Shown: positions 1-9,140, counted from the first letter of the stretch. The stretch is 64,000 bases of DNA from Sphingobacterium sp. CZ-2 (GCF_004526235.1 NZ_CP038159.1:744001-808000), one strand, 5' to 3'. Numbers and translations are program-made. Notes: generated from the letters alone by a model not told the origin.

Positions 1-275
1 GCTGGAATCTGATTCAATTGATCAGCAATAAAGGTTGAAATAGTACCACCCGAGAAAAAACCCGTTAATATTCCGATAAGGGTAATTCCAATCTGTACGG
101 TAGAAAGAAAGTTGTTGGGATTCTCTTTAAGTTGCAATGCTGCACGAGCACCATTATTTTTTTCACTTTGAGCAGCGAGTCGGGCTCTTCGACTGGAGAC
201 GATAGCAATCTCTGAAGCTGATAAAATTCCGTTTAATACAATTAAGACAAGTATAATAATAATTTCCGTGACCAT
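1..275 (-). CDS. DUF21 (CNNM / CorC-HlyC type) membrane protein, N-terminal part
   Basis: Reading leftwards from an ATG at 273-275 gives 91 codons that run off the window. The protein opens with a hydrophobic helix (VTEIIIILVLIVLNGILSA), then SEIAIVSSRRARLAA, an Asn-Pro-Asn segment and a second hydrophobic stretch with TVQIGITLIGILTG. SExA..S.R..RL followed by T.Q.GIT is the signature of the DUF21 transmembrane domain of the CNNM/CorC-HlyC family, proteins linked to divalent cation (Mg, Co) transport and often mislabelled hemolysins. The CBS and CorC_HlyC domains would lie outside the window. The gene is divergent from the kinase-like gene that follows. Confidence 0.8.
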   Translation of the reverse strand, partial: MVTEIIIILVLIVLNGILSASEIAIVSSRRARLAAQSEKNNGARAALQLKENPNNFLSTVQIGITLIGILTGFFSGGTISTFIADQLNQIP

Positions 276-410
276 ATAGGGGGTTGAACGATATATAAGC
301 CCAAATTACGAAAAATATAGGTAAAAAATCATGCAACCGTTTGATTGAAAAAAATATTTTATTAATTGGGTCCTTATGATGATATTGCGTTTACTTACAT
401 AGAATTATGA

Positions 411-1541
411 ATGAAAAGTGAAGTAATGTCAACCAAAGAAACTGAAAAGAGCATTTTATCGGCACAAAAATTTGAACTTAACGGGGAAGTGATTTCCGCT
501 GTTCCGTTTGGTTCAGGCCATATCAACGATACATTTAAAATAACCACCGACGCAGCTAATAATAACCTTTACCTATTACAGCGTATAAATCATCATATAT
601 TTACCAATGTGGATGGTTTGATGAATAATATAGAAGCTGTATGTAATCACCTTAAAGCAAAATTGGCACATCTTGGCGAAGATGAAGTGTTGAAGAGAAC
701 AATGACTTTGGTGCCAACTAGGGATGGAAAAAAATATGTAAAGGATGAAGCGGGAGACTATTGGCGGGTTTTCTTATTGATACCAGAAACAAGGAGCTAT
801 GACATTTTGGAAACTACTTCTCAGGCATATTCGGGTGGAATGGCATTTGGCCAATTTCAAAAACAGTTAAGTGACCTTGACCCTAAAAAAATTGTAGAAA
901 TACTTCCTAACTTTCATAATATCGAATTCAGGTTGACGAACCTACGTAATGCCATTGCAAAAGATCCGGTTAAAAGGGTTGAAAAAGTTCAAGATCTATT
1001 GGATTATATTTTCGAACGAGAAGATAAAATGCGTACCATTTTAGAAATGGGTCGTGCGAATAGATTACCTGTTCGAATAACGCATAATGATACGAAATTC
1101 AATAATGTTCTATTGGATAAGGACGATAATGTGCAATGTGTTATTGACTTGGATACGGTAATGCCGGGTTATGTGGCATATGACTTTGGCGATGCTATCC
1201 GTACTATCATCAATTCAGCTGCAGAGGACGAGGCTGACTTGGACAAAGTGGTTCTGAACATCCCTTTATTTCAATCTTTCACATCAGGTTATTTGTCGGA
1301 AGCTAAAGATTTCCTAACTGATGAAGAAGTTGATTCTTTAATTTATGCGGTACATTTGCTACCTTACATGCAAGCTGTTAGATTCTTGACCGATTATATT
1401 GATGGCGATACGTATTATAAAATTGCGTACGATGAACATAACTTGGTTAGAACAAAAGCACAATTGAAATTAGTGCAGGAGTTGGAAGCAAATCATGCCA
1501 AATTAACCGAGATTTTAGCAGAAAATCTTTTAAGTAAATAA
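411..1541 (+). CDS. APH-fold kinase, N-acetylhexosamine 1-kinase (NahK)-like
   Basis: This 376-residue protein has the phosphotransferase (APH/choline kinase) fold. An N-terminal lobe has a GSGHINDTFK glycine-rich segment near residue 34. The catalytic loop reads THNDTKFNNVLLD near residue 227 (the HxDxxxxN Brenner motif), followed by VIDLDT, the metal-binding Asp. The closest familiar group is the Bacteroidota NahK-like / mucin-desulfating-associated kinases that phosphorylate amino sugars at C1, but the substrate cannot be read from sequence. An in-frame ATG five codons downstream (426) is an alternative start. The next gene begins one base after the stop, so the two are almost certainly co-transcribed, and its CBM9-like product supports a carbohydrate role. 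Confidence 0.75.
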   Translation: MKSEVMSTKETEKSILSAQKFELNGEVISAVPFGSGHINDTFKITTDAANNNLYLLQRINHHIFTNVDGLMNNIEAVCNHLKAKLAHLGEDEVLKRTMTLVPTRDGKKYVKDEAGDYWRVFLLIPETRSYDILETTSQAYSGGMAFGQFQKQLSDLDPKKIVEILPNFHNIEFRLTNLRNAIAKDPVKRVEKVQDLLDYIFEREDKMRTILEMGRANRLPVRITHNDTKFNNVLLDKDDNVQCVIDLDTVMPGYVAYDFGDAIRTIINSAAEDEADLDKVVLNIPLFQSFTSGYLSEAKDFLTDEEVDSLIYAVHLLPYMQAVRFLTDYIDGDTYYKIAYDEHNLVRTKAQLKLVQELEANHAKLTEILAENLLSK

Positions 1542-1542
1542 G

Positions 1543-2181
1543 ATGAAGCATTTAGAAGTAAGCGAGATTGATTTGACCCATATCCAGCAAGATTATCATA
1601 GTATTGCGCAAGCAATGAGTGAAATCAGTTGGCAAGGTATATCAGAGGCTTCCTGGAAGGAAGATTATCCGTATATCCCGAAAGTGAGGTTTCAGATCGC
1701 TTATTCTAAATCGCATATTATCCTCCATTATGATGTGGAAGAGGAATTTGTAAAAGGACAATTTATTAGGCCGAATGAGAATGTGTGGGAGGATAGTTGT
1801 GTGGAGTTCTTCATTTCATTGGATGAAAGAAAAAATTATTACAATTTTGAATTCAATGTTTTGGGAACTGGCTTGATCGGTTATGGTCCAGCAGTAAAGG
1901 CTAAACGAAATCGTTTGTCTTCGGAAGAAATCTTAAGAGTAGATACTTATAGTAATATTCGTACCTTGAATACGGCGAAAACCTGGCAAGAGATTTTGGT
2001 AATTCCTGTAGAGTTAATTGGAATTAAACATGGAGCATTGAAAGGCAAAGTAGCATTTGCTAATTTCTATAAATGTGGTGATGAATTACCAAATCCTCAT
2101 TTTATTTCTTGGAATTTGATAGATAATCCGACACCAAATTTTCATTTACCAGAATTTTTTGGAGAGGTAAGGTTTGTTTAA
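1543..2181 (+). CDS. Carbohydrate-binding family 9-like (DOMON-type) protein
   Basis: The 212-residue product resembles the CBM9-like domain found in Bacteroidota carbohydrate-binding proteins. It shows a predicted beta-sandwich, a VRFQIAYSKSHIILHYDV strand pair near residue 48, ENVWEDSCVEFFISLD near 79-94 (the usual W..D..E.F sequence), then YYNFEFNVLGTGLIGYG. There is no signal peptide or lipobox, so the protein may be cytoplasmic, which is odd for a binding module. It starts one base after the sugar-kinase-like gene, suggesting a two-gene operon handling a sugar. The stop is followed within 25 bases by a dispersed nested palindrome that may end the transcript. Confidence 0.7.
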   Translation: MKHLEVSEIDLTHIQQDYHSIAQAMSEISWQGISEASWKEDYPYIPKVRFQIAYSKSHIILHYDVEEEFVKGQFIRPNENVWEDSCVEFFISLDERKNYYNFEFNVLGTGLIGYGPAVKAKRNRLSSEEILRVDTYSNIRTLNTAKTWQEILVIPVELIGIKHGALKGKVAFANFYKCGDELPNPHFISWNLIDNPTPNFHLPEFFGEVRFV

Positions 2182-2205
2182 AACCAGGATTGCATTGTAA
2201 AGCAT

Positions 2206-2353
2206 ACGTCATTGCGAGGAACGAAGCAATCTTTGGACTATGTCATCCTGAGCAGCGTCGAAGGATCTGTTCGGGTACCAACTGTAGATGCTTCGACTTC
2301 GCTCAGCATGACAAGCGGAAAGATTGCTTCGTCGTACCTCCTCGCAATGACGG
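2206..2353. repeat. Dispersed nested palindrome (CATTGCGA family), copy 1
   Basis: The outer arms are CGTCATTGCGAGGAACGAAG at 2207 and its inverse ending CCTCGCAATGACGG at 2353. The inner arms are TGTCATCCTGAGCAGCGTCG at about 2239 and CGACTTCGCTCAGCATGACA ending near 2312. Together they form a two-storey inverted repeat of about 148 bases. The same arms recur at 8093, 34495/35773, 56428 and 60785. Small ORFs here on both strands are by-products of the palindrome. The copy sits between convergent genes, where it could act as a bidirectional terminator. Confidence 0.9.
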
Positions 2354-2366
2354 AAAAAATAATTCC

Positions 2367-2927
2367 TTACTTCACAAAAGTTTCCACCCATTTTACATAA
2401 GCCTCCAAAAATCCTTTAAAAAACTTTTCAGTTTCCTTGTTTGTCAGTTTCCCTTCCTTATCAAAACTATCCGCGATATTCCCACAATACATTTCCGGCT
2501 GCGCCATGGTAGGAACATTCACAAAAACCAAAGACTTCCTCAAGTGATGATTGGCACCGAAACCACCAATACCACCTATCGATGAACTAATAACCGCACC
2601 AGGCTTTTTGTCCCAAACGGACTTCCCATATGGCCGTGATGCCACATCAATAGCATTCTTCAAAACAGCAGGAACTGATCTATTATATTCCGGCGTTACA
2701 AACAATACAGCATCCAAAGCCTTAACCTCCTCACGAAATGTCGCATAATTCTCAGGAGCAGTACCTTCATCATCAAAATCCTGATTATAAAAGGCCAATT
2801 GTCCAATTTCTATAATCTTAAATGTATAACCTTCAGGCGTTATACTCACTAAATAATTTGCTATTTTCTTATTAAAGGAATCTTTTCTCAGACTTCCAAC
2901 AAAAATTCCAACGGTTTTATTTGCCAT
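2367..2927 (-). CDS. NAD(P)H-dependent FMN reductase (flavodoxin-like oxidoreductase)
   Basis: This 186-residue protein belongs to the NADPH-dependent FMN reductase family (ChrR/YieF/azoreductase-like). The phosphate-binding loop GSLRKDSFNKK is at residues 11-21 after a first beta strand (TVGIFV). The flavin-contacting segment TPEYNRSVPAVLKNAID is near residue 78, and a conserved SSSIGGIGGFGA lies near 113. The family reduces free or bound FMN, quinones or metal oxyanions with NAD(P)H in the cytoplasm; the true substrate is not evident. It is a single gene divergent from the helicase gene, and its 3' end abuts the dispersed palindrome. Confidence 0.85.
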   Translation of the reverse strand: MANKTVGIFVGSLRKDSFNKKIANYLVSITPEGYTFKIIEIGQLAFYNQDFDDEGTAPENYATFREEVKALDAVLFVTPEYNRSVPAVLKNAIDVASRPYGKSVWDKKPGAVISSSIGGIGGFGANHHLRKSLVFVNVPTMAQPEMYCGNIADSFDKEGKLTNKETEKFFKGFLEAYVKWVETFVK

Positions 2928-3031
2928 AATATTAAACTGATTTATAAGTTTTATTTATATCAATTGTTTAAACTCTTTTATACTTAACAAAAATCTTCAT
3001 AGATTGTTATCTATTTTATCAAATTAAGAAT

Positions 3032-5467
3032 ATGCAGAACGAATTGGCGGAAGTATGGTTTTATAACCAAGGTTGGACAGCACATGATTTCCAAAAATCC
3101 TGTTGGAAAGCCATTTCCAAAGGCCAATCCGGGATATTAAATGCACCAACAGGATACGGAAAAACTTTTGCTATCTGGTTTGGGGTATTAAAGTCCTATT
3201 ACGATCAACAAAATCAACTTAACAAACCCAAGAAAAAACAATTACATACACTATGGATTACGCCTTTGCGCGCATTATCCAAAGAAATTCATAAAGCTAC
3301 CTCCCAAGTTTCCCAAGATTTAGATCTCGACTATGAAATTGAACTAAGAACAGGAGACACCACCACAGCAGTACGACAGAAACAACGAAAAAATCCCCCT
3401 CAAGCATTGATCACTACACCCGAAAGTGTGCATCTGATCCTGGCCACGAAAGGCGGGCAAGACTATTTCAAAAACCTGGAATTCATTATCGTAGATGAAT
3501 GGCATGAATTATTAGGATCTAAAAGAGGTGTGCTCATGGAATTGGCCATCAGCCGGATTAAATCCATAAACCCCAAACTAAAGATTTGGGGAATCTCGGC
3601 CACCATTGGAAACCTTCAGGAAGCAAAGGATATTTTATTGGGTGAACATAACAAAGGCACACTCATTAAAGCAAACATCAATAAGCAAATAGCAATTGAA
3701 ACTGTGTTTCCAGATAATTTGGAAAAATTTCCATGGGCTGGACATTTAGGAATCAAACTGTTGGATAAAGTAGTCGATATCATCAATAACTACCAAACCA
3801 CCCTTATTTTTACGAATACCAGATCCCAAGCAGAAATCTGGTATCAACAAATCATTACCCATTATCCAGAATTTGCAGGATTGATCGCCATCCATCATGG
3901 TTCATTAAGTGATGAGGTGCGATTTTGGGTAGAGGAGGCTTTACATGAAGGAAGATTAAAAGCCGTTGTTTGTACAAGTAGTTTAGATTTAGGTGTAGAT
4001 TTCAGACCTGTTGATTGTGTTGTTCAAGTGGGATCCCCCAAAGGAATAGCCCGATTTCTTCAGCGAGCCGGGCGTTCTGGACACCGACCAGATGCCACTT
4101 CAGTTATCTTTTATGTCCCCACCAATTCGCTGGAGATCATTGAAGGTGATTCCTTAAAATATGCTGTTTCGAATCATATCGTAGAGAGTAGAATCCCTTA
4201 TATCCGATCCTTTGATGTATTGATCCAATACCTCATGACCTTGGCTGTTGGAGATGGTTTCCAAGCGGAAGATATTCTTCAGGAAGTCGCCCAGACCCAT
4301 TGCTTTTCCAGTATCAGTCAGGAGGAATTTGACCAATGTATGGCGCTGTTGATCCATGGAGGAACCAGCTTAACAGCTTATGATGATTTTCATCGATTGG
4401 AACTGGTAGATGGATTATATAAAGTTACCAATAGAAGGATCGCTATGCGGCATAGGTTATCCATCGGCGCTATTGTATCCGATCTCATGATGCGGGTAAA
4501 GTTCCTTTCAGGCAAATACTTAGGATCTATCGAAGAATCGTTTATTGCGAAATTAAATATTGGTGATGTTTTTTGGTTCTCGGGAAGACAATTAGAATTG
4601 GTCCAGATCATTGCCAATGATGCAATAGTAAGAGCATCGGAAAAGAAGAAAGGGGTCATTCCATCCTGGATGGGAGGAAGGTTCGCCATTTCACCAGATC
4701 TGGGGATAGCTATCAGACATAGTTTCAAGAATATTCATAAAAAAAGGGGAGTTTCTCCCGAAATAACCTTCTTAAAGCCTTTGTTCGATGAACAAGAAAG
4801 ATTATCCAAACTACCCAAGGAGGATGAATTATTGGTTGAGTATATTCAAACCAAATACGGCAACCATTTCTTTTTCTATCCTTTTGATGGAAAATTAGTA
4901 CATGAAGGAATGGCGCAGGTTATTGCGTATCGATTAGGAAACATCAAACCGGCCACGTTCAGCATTGCCAGTAATGAATACGGTTTTGAGTTGTTATCGG
5001 ATACAGATTATGAGGTGGATGATAAATTTCTGCAAAAATTATTCTCGCCCCAGCATCTCCATCAGGATATAAACTCCGGAATTAATGTGCAGGAAATGGC
5101 CAAACGTAGATTTAGGGATATTGCTGGAATAGCAGGATTGGTCTTCCAGGGGTTCCCAGGAAAGCAGATGAAAAGTAAACACCTCCAGGCGAATGCGGGT
5201 TTGTTCTTTTCAGTTTTTTCGGAATATGAACCAAACAACCTACTTTTGCGGGAAGCATATGATGAAGTTTTTGATTTTCAATTGGAAGAAGGTAGAATGC
5301 AACAAGCCTTTGAACGAATAGCAAATCATAAAATCTTATTCAGCCGTCCTGAAAAACTAACGCCCTTTTCCTTTCCGATTTTTGCGGAATCCTTTAGAGA
5401 GCGGTACTCCAATGAGGATTGGCAAAGCCGCTTAGAAAAAGTGAAAATGCAGTTGTTGAATGGCTAA
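3032..5467 (+). CDS. Ligase-associated DNA damage response DEXH-box helicase (Lhr-like)
   Basis: This 811-residue superfamily 2 helicase has Walker A APTGYGKT at residues 38-45 and a DEWH Walker B at 155-158. Further helicase motifs are TPES (129-132), SATIGN near 189, and a second RecA lobe ending in QRAGRSGHR (motif VI) near 350. A long Lhr-type C-terminal half (WH and DEAD/DEAH-associated domains) follows, with SWMGGRFAIS near 550. This matches the bacterial helicase class named ligase-associated DNA damage response helicase, normally clustered with an ATP-dependent DNA ligase, an exonuclease and the PdeM phosphoesterase. Here the stop overlaps the pdeM start by 8 bases, but no ligase or exonuclease gene is adjacent. 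Confidence 0.88.
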   Translation: MQNELAEVWFYNQGWTAHDFQKSCWKAISKGQSGILNAPTGYGKTFAIWFGVLKSYYDQQNQLNKPKKKQLHTLWITPLRALSKEIHKATSQVSQDLDLDYEIELRTGDTTTAVRQKQRKNPPQALITTPESVHLILATKGGQDYFKNLEFIIVDEWHELLGSKRGVLMELAISRIKSINPKLKIWGISATIGNLQEAKDILLGEHNKGTLIKANINKQIAIETVFPDNLEKFPWAGHLGIKLLDKVVDIINNYQTTLIFTNTRSQAEIWYQQIITHYPEFAGLIAIHHGSLSDEVRFWVEEALHEGRLKAVVCTSSLDLGVDFRPVDCVVQVGSPKGIARFLQRAGRSGHRPDATSVIFYVPTNSLEIIEGDSLKYAVSNHIVESRIPYIRSFDVLIQYLMTLAVGDGFQAEDILQEVAQTHCFSSISQEEFDQCMALLIHGGTSLTAYDDFHRLELVDGLYKVTNRRIAMRHRLSIGAIVSDLMMRVKFLSGKYLGSIEESFIAKLNIGDVFWFSGRQLELVQIIANDAIVRASEKKKGVIPSWMGGRFAISPDLGIAIRHSFKNIHKKRGVSPEITFLKPLFDEQERLSKLPKEDELLVEYIQTKYGNHFFFYPFDGKLVHEGMAQVIAYRLGNIKPATFSIASNEYGFELLSDTDYEVDDKFLQKLFSPQHLHQDINSGINVQEMAKRRFRDIAGIAGLVFQGFPGKQMKSKHLQANAGLFFSVFSEYEPNNLLLREAYDEVFDFQLEEGRMQQAFERIANHKILFSRPEKLTPFSFPIFAESFRERYSNEDWQSRLEKVKMQLLNG

Positions 5468-6107
5468 AAAAATTATTTTAAATGGTTTAGAGGTTTTCCT
5501 ATTACCTCAAAAAGGGCTTTATATCCCTAGCTATGAAATGTTGGTGATCTCCGATTGGCATTTGGGTAAACTCAACCATTTTAGAAGATCGGGTTTCTTC
5601 GTTCCATCACCAGATCCTCAAGAAGAATTTGATCGGTTAAACTTAATATTGAACGATTTACAGGTAAAAGAGGTTGTTTTTCTAGGTGATCTTTTTCATT
5701 CGTCTTGGAACGAGGATTGGGAAAAATTCAAATTATTTGTTAATAGCTATTTTCATAAAATTGACTTTACCCTAACGAAGGGTAATCATGATATTCTTGC
5801 TGATCATCATTTCCTTCAAATAAATCTAAAGGTTAAAGAAGAGGTTATTTTATCAGAAGGGGTTATATTATCTCATGAACCCATTAATGGTTTACCTGCC
5901 TATATGTATAATATTGTTGGACATATCCATCCTGGATGTTTGATTGAAACCAAAGGCAGGCAGTCCTTCAAATTACCATGTTTCCATCTGGAAAATAGAA
6001 TTTTAACCATGCCTGCCTTTGGGAAATTTACAGGTTTGTACCTGATGGAAAAATCAATTTCCGCTAAAGTATTTGCCATTGTAAATGATGCTGTGATTGA
6101 AGTTTGA
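5460..6107 (+). CDS. pdeM: Ligase-associated DNA damage response endonuclease PdeM
   Basis: This 215-residue calcineurin-like metallophosphoesterase carries the metal ligand motifs in order: SDWHLGK (D32, H34), GDLFHS near 76, KGNHD near 106, SHEP near 139 and GHIHPG near 153. That motif set and length match PdeM, the DNA end-processing nuclease partner of the ligase-associated helicase. The reading frame begins inside the last codons of the helicase gene (overlap 5460-5467), so translational coupling is likely. It is convergent with chaN, and no clear hairpin lies between the two stops. Confidence 0.87.
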   Translation: MAKKIILNGLEVFLLPQKGLYIPSYEMLVISDWHLGKLNHFRRSGFFVPSPDPQEEFDRLNLILNDLQVKEVVFLGDLFHSSWNEDWEKFKLFVNSYFHKIDFTLTKGNHDILADHHFLQINLKVKEEVILSEGVILSHEPINGLPAYMYNIVGHIHPGCLIETKGRQSFKLPCFHLENRILTMPAFGKFTGLYLMEKSISAKVFAIVNDAVIEV

Positions 6108-6148
6108 TCTTCAATTAATTATTTACTCTTCAGTCAAGAATCAATTCA

Positions 6149-6994
6149 TTAATCAACAATCAACGTAAAATCAGCTGTTGCTAATAGTTCAGGAGTAACT
6201 TCTTCTCGCTTGACGGTATTGATGGTTAACACTTTTTGCTGAATGTCTTTTGGAAAAAAACTGATGATGCCTTCTTTCATTTTGCTGTGATAAGCCCCAT
6301 TAATATGTAGAAAAACTTGTCCTTCCTGATAGTTTTTCAGGATAAATTCAGCCATAGTAGCATCTTTTAATGCCTGGGAAAAGATCATATTTGTAGCATC
6401 ATGACCAGGAAGCATTTCACGCATATCCTGGTAGGTGGTTAACGTAGTATCCACTTTTAAAGGTAATTTAGCCATAAAGGATCTAACCCTGCTATCGAAT
6501 TTATCCAATACGGTTATCCCTTGTTTATAAACTGCATTAGCGTATCTCCGAGGAACATTGCTCGCAATTAATTTTATTTTATTAGCTTTTGCGAATTCCA
6601 CTAAAGGTTTATAATCGTTTTGGTAGTTGGACCAGACTCTTGCTTCTGATTCAAAACTTTTCTGACTGATCAAATCGGCAAAATACTCATCTATTATATG
6701 TTGAACATCTGTTTCAAACATCTCCATTCCTAAAACTACAGTAGGATGAACTTTGTTTAATAGAGTGAGTAATTTTAGTTGTACCTTATGGGCTTGTTCA
6801 TTATCATGAAGTTCCCCAAAAAACACCAATGGCCTTTCTTCGACTGCTTGAACAACATTCTCCAAACTGCTGTTTTTTCCATTTTTGTCTTTGAGGATGA
6901 TTTCAGCTTCTACAAATTCCTGGGTTTCGACTTCTTGTGCAAGAACAACCATATTGGGCAACAAGAATAAGATCAATATGCCAATTATTTTCAT
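6149..6994 (-). CDS. ChaN family iron-regulated lipoprotein-like protein
   Basis: This 281-residue protein has a hydrophobic leader (MKIIGILILFLLPNMVVLAQ) with no lipobox Cys, so it is probably periplasmic. The body matches the ChaN / DUF399 family: FFGELHDNEQAHKVQL near residue 57, GMEMFETDVQ near 89, the SNVPRRYANAVY segment near 145 and a C-terminal HINGAYHSK near 235. ChaN proteins bind haem as stacked pairs and are often encoded beside haem uptake genes. This is the last gene of the haem locus: its ATG overlaps the hmuS stop by 4 bases (6991-6994), so it is translationally coupled to hmuS. Confidence 0.82.
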   Translation of the reverse strand: MKIIGILILFLLPNMVVLAQEVETQEFVEAEIILKDKNGKNSSLENVVQAVEERPLVFFGELHDNEQAHKVQLKLLTLLNKVHPTVVLGMEMFETDVQHIIDEYFADLISQKSFESEARVWSNYQNDYKPLVEFAKANKIKLIASNVPRRYANAVYKQGITVLDKFDSRVRSFMAKLPLKVDTTLTTYQDMREMLPGHDATNMIFSQALKDATMAEFILKNYQEGQVFLHINGAYHSKMKEGIISFFPKDIQQKVLTINTVKREEVTPELLATADFTLIVD

Positions 6995-8019
6995 AAGGTT
7001 TCTGTTAATGATTGAACCAATAACCGCCAGTCTTCGCTTTCCGGAATACTAGGTTTTCTTTTGCCAAAGAATTGAATGATCAGGTTTCCTTGATCATCAA
7101 AAGCCTCTACACTGTGGACCAAACCTAAATTTGTTGGTTTTTTAACAATCCAAAGACTATGAATAGCTTGATCATTTAAATGAAGGTTGAATTCTTCATC
7201 CAGGATATTTATCCACGGACCAGTCCGAACAATCCTTTGCGCAAGTCCAGTATGGATCTGCAGGCAACTTGAATTTCCTACAAAGACCATTATTTCTGTC
7301 TTTAATGAAGATACTAAATTTAAAATAGATTCAATCTTTGATCTTGGAATTTCCATTGTAAATCCACTTGGTGCATTTTGCATGGCCTGAATTCGGCTTA
7401 ATCCATGCTTTTTTAGGATTCCCATAAAATCATGGGTATCCTGAAGATCTTTCCATTCCTGATGAAATTCCTTTGCATCAAATTTTTCCGTTTCCAATGG
7501 AAGTTCCTTTAATGGAATTTGAATTTCAATGGATAGGTGATCAGGTTGGTCGGTTTGAAATTTATCCAGTAAATTTTCATAAGCCTCTACAGAACTTTTT
7601 TCAGTGAGATATACTTTATGAATGGCATTTCCAAACCGATCGAAAAATTGGATACTTTTTCTATTGTTTTCATTGACAGCAAATACAAATTTCCAATCTT
7701 TCATGAAGAGGCGCAGATCGATATCTGGATTTACGACCAATCCGATGGTACCATGGAACCCCGCCTTGCTGTATATGCCTTTTCTTTCATGTACGGCATA
7801 TTCATTTCTTGTTAATGCCATGACATAACCGAGTTCTTTTAATTCGTTTAATAGGTTATGGAAATCGGGGAGGAGATAAAGGTTGTTTTCTGAACTATAA
7901 ACCAATTCTGCCTCGGTTACTTTTAAAGCTTTTGCAGCATCTCTGATACGAACTTTTGGGTTCTCTTGTTTGTATTTTTCGTAGATAGATCTGATGTTAT
8001 TTTCTGTTGTTCTGTTCAT
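6991..8019 (-). CDS. hmuS: Haem-degrading / haem-trafficking protein HmuS (HemS/ChuS family)
   Basis: The start chosen is the ATG at 8017-8019 (342 residues, MNRTTENNIRS). An upstream in-frame ATG would add 19 residues of almost pure Lys/Asn/Gln encoded by the A-rich leader, unlikely to be translated. The protein has the duplicated HemS/ChuX fold: repeat one includes ALTRNEYAVHERKG near 85 and repeat two GNSSCLQIHTG near 247 followed by GPWINILDEEFNLHL. The family takes haem delivered by the HmuTUV importer and stores or cleaves it in the cytoplasm. The gene is separated from hmuV by about 340 bases of dispersed repeat but points the same way, and it overlaps chaN. Confidence 0.85.
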   Translation of the reverse strand: MNRTTENNIRSIYEKYKQENPKVRIRDAAKALKVTEAELVYSSENNLYLLPDFHNLLNELKELGYVMALTRNEYAVHERKGIYSKAGFHGTIGLVVNPDIDLRLFMKDWKFVFAVNENNRKSIQFFDRFGNAIHKVYLTEKSSVEAYENLLDKFQTDQPDHLSIEIQIPLKELPLETEKFDAKEFHQEWKDLQDTHDFMGILKKHGLSRIQAMQNAPSGFTMEIPRSKIESILNLVSSLKTEIMVFVGNSSCLQIHTGLAQRIVRTGPWINILDEEFNLHLNDQAIHSLWIVKKPTNLGLVHSVEAFDDQGNLIIQFFGKRKPSIPESEDWRLLVQSLTETL

Positions 8020-8092
8020 TTTTTGTTTTTTAATTTTTGTTTGTTTTTTGTTTTTTTTTTTGTTCTGGTCAGTCATGGGGAGATGGTTTACT

Positions 8093-8350
8093 CGTCATTG
8101 CGAGGAGGCACGACGAAGCAATCTCAGCGTCATTGCGAGGAGGTACGACGAAGCAATCTTTCGACTTTGTCATCCTGAGCAGCGTCGAAGGATCTGTACG
8201 GGTACCATATTTAGATGCTTCGACTTCGCTCAACATGACATGGCAAAAGATTGCTTCGTGCCTCGCAATGACGTAAAATCACAATGACATGGCTAAAGAT
8301 TGCTTCGTGCCTCGCAATGACGTAAAACGCGATGACGTAAAATCACAATG
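8093..8350. repeat. Dispersed nested palindrome (CATTGCGA family), copy 2, with partial duplications
   Basis: Two left outer arms in tandem (CGTCATTGCGAGGAGGCACG at 8093 and a near copy at about 8131) are followed by the inner arm pair around 8167-8239 and two right outer arms ending CTCGCAATGACGTAAAA (about 8275 and 8325). A degenerate GATGACGT tail ends near 8339. The copy occupies nearly the whole 341-base gap between hmuV (stop at 8361) and hmuS (start at 8019). Nothing else is visible in that gap except the A/T-rich hmuS leader. Transcribed as part of the hmu operon it would form a very stable hairpin. Confidence 0.88.
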
Positions 8351-8360
8351 CCCCTATTTA

Positions 8361-9140
8361 TCATCCCATCCCTGAAGGAAGAATGCCCGTATACCCCAAA
8401 ATTCCTTTTTCAATTCTTTTCACTTTTGTATGATACATATCAAAAACCGCTTCCTCCGTCAAAACCTCCTCAGGAGGTCCAAAATCCTTTACCTTCCCAT
8501 TTTTCAATAAAAGAATTTGATCTGCATACTGCGCCGCCAAATTGATATCATGCAACACACAGATAACACACATTCCAAGCCTTGCCAGATCCTTTGCCTT
8601 TTCTAAAATAACCTGTTGATACTCCAGATCCAATCCATTGATCGGCTCATCCATCAACAATATCCCGTCCCTTTGCTGATAAATCTGGGCAAGAACCCTT
8701 GCCAATTGCACCCTTTGTTGTTCTCCTCCTGATAACGTAAAAATCATTCTTTCCTGAAACCCCGCCATACCCATTTCATCCAAACAACATTTCGCAATCC
8801 TAATATCTTCAGAACTCGGCTTATAATTGAAATGCGGATATCTACCCATCAAAACAATATCCAAAACCTTAAGATTAACAGCAAGGTAATTGCTCTGCGG
8901 AAGAACAGCTCTGAATTTAGCCAATTCCAAAATCTTATATTTCTTCAAATTCTTACCATTAATCAAGATCTCACCAGAATATCCATGATTTTCCTTACTG
9001 ATTAATTTCAATAAACTGGATTTCCCAGCACCATTAGGACCGATAATCCCAACCAATTCACCGCCAACAACCCGCATTTGAACATCCTGAAGAATCCTTT
9101 GGGATCCAATGAAATAATTAAGTCCTTGGATGGAAATCAT
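8361..9140 (-). CDS. hmuV: Haem ABC importer ATP-binding protein HmuV
   Basis: This 259-residue ABC ATPase has Walker A GPNGAGKS at residues 34-41, Q-loop LPQSNY near 80, the family signature LSGGEQQRVQLARVLAQ near 135, Walker B ILLMDEP near 160 and switch His CVLHDIN near 193. It energises import of haem across the inner membrane with HmuU. The start codon overlaps the hmuU stop by 4 bases (9137-9140), the usual coupling in this operon. A haem or siderophore substrate is inferred from the HmuR/HmuY/HmuS context. Confidence 0.92.
   Translation of the reverse strand: MISIQGLNYFIGSQRILQDVQMRVVGGELVGIIGPNGAGKSSLLKLISKENHGYSGEILINGKNLKKYKILELAKFRAVLPQSNYLAVNLKVLDIVLMGRYPHFNYKPSSEDIRIAKCCLDEMGMAGFQERMIFTLSGGEQQRVQLARVLAQIYQQRDGILLMDEPINGLDLEYQQVILEKAKDLARLGMCVICVLHDINLAAQYADQILLLKNGKVKDFGPPEEVLTEEAVFDMYHTKVKRIEKGILGYTGILPSGMG

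Noticed and set aside
2206..2353. Nested palindrome considered as a tRNA or other structured RNA gene
   Set aside because: There is no cloverleaf, anticodon or CCA pattern; five near copies at unrelated places indicate a dispersed repeat.
2190..2585. Overlapping ORFs of 60-131 codons on both strands in repeat copy 1 and similarly at 7966-8287, 56384-56780 and 60787-61047
   Set aside because: They are translations of the palindromic repeat in several frames at once, with no start signal or family resemblance, and overlap real genes.
8020..8076. 19-residue Lys-rich N-terminal extension of HmuS
   Set aside because: Encoded by an A-rich leader; the ATG at 8019 aligns with the expected family start.
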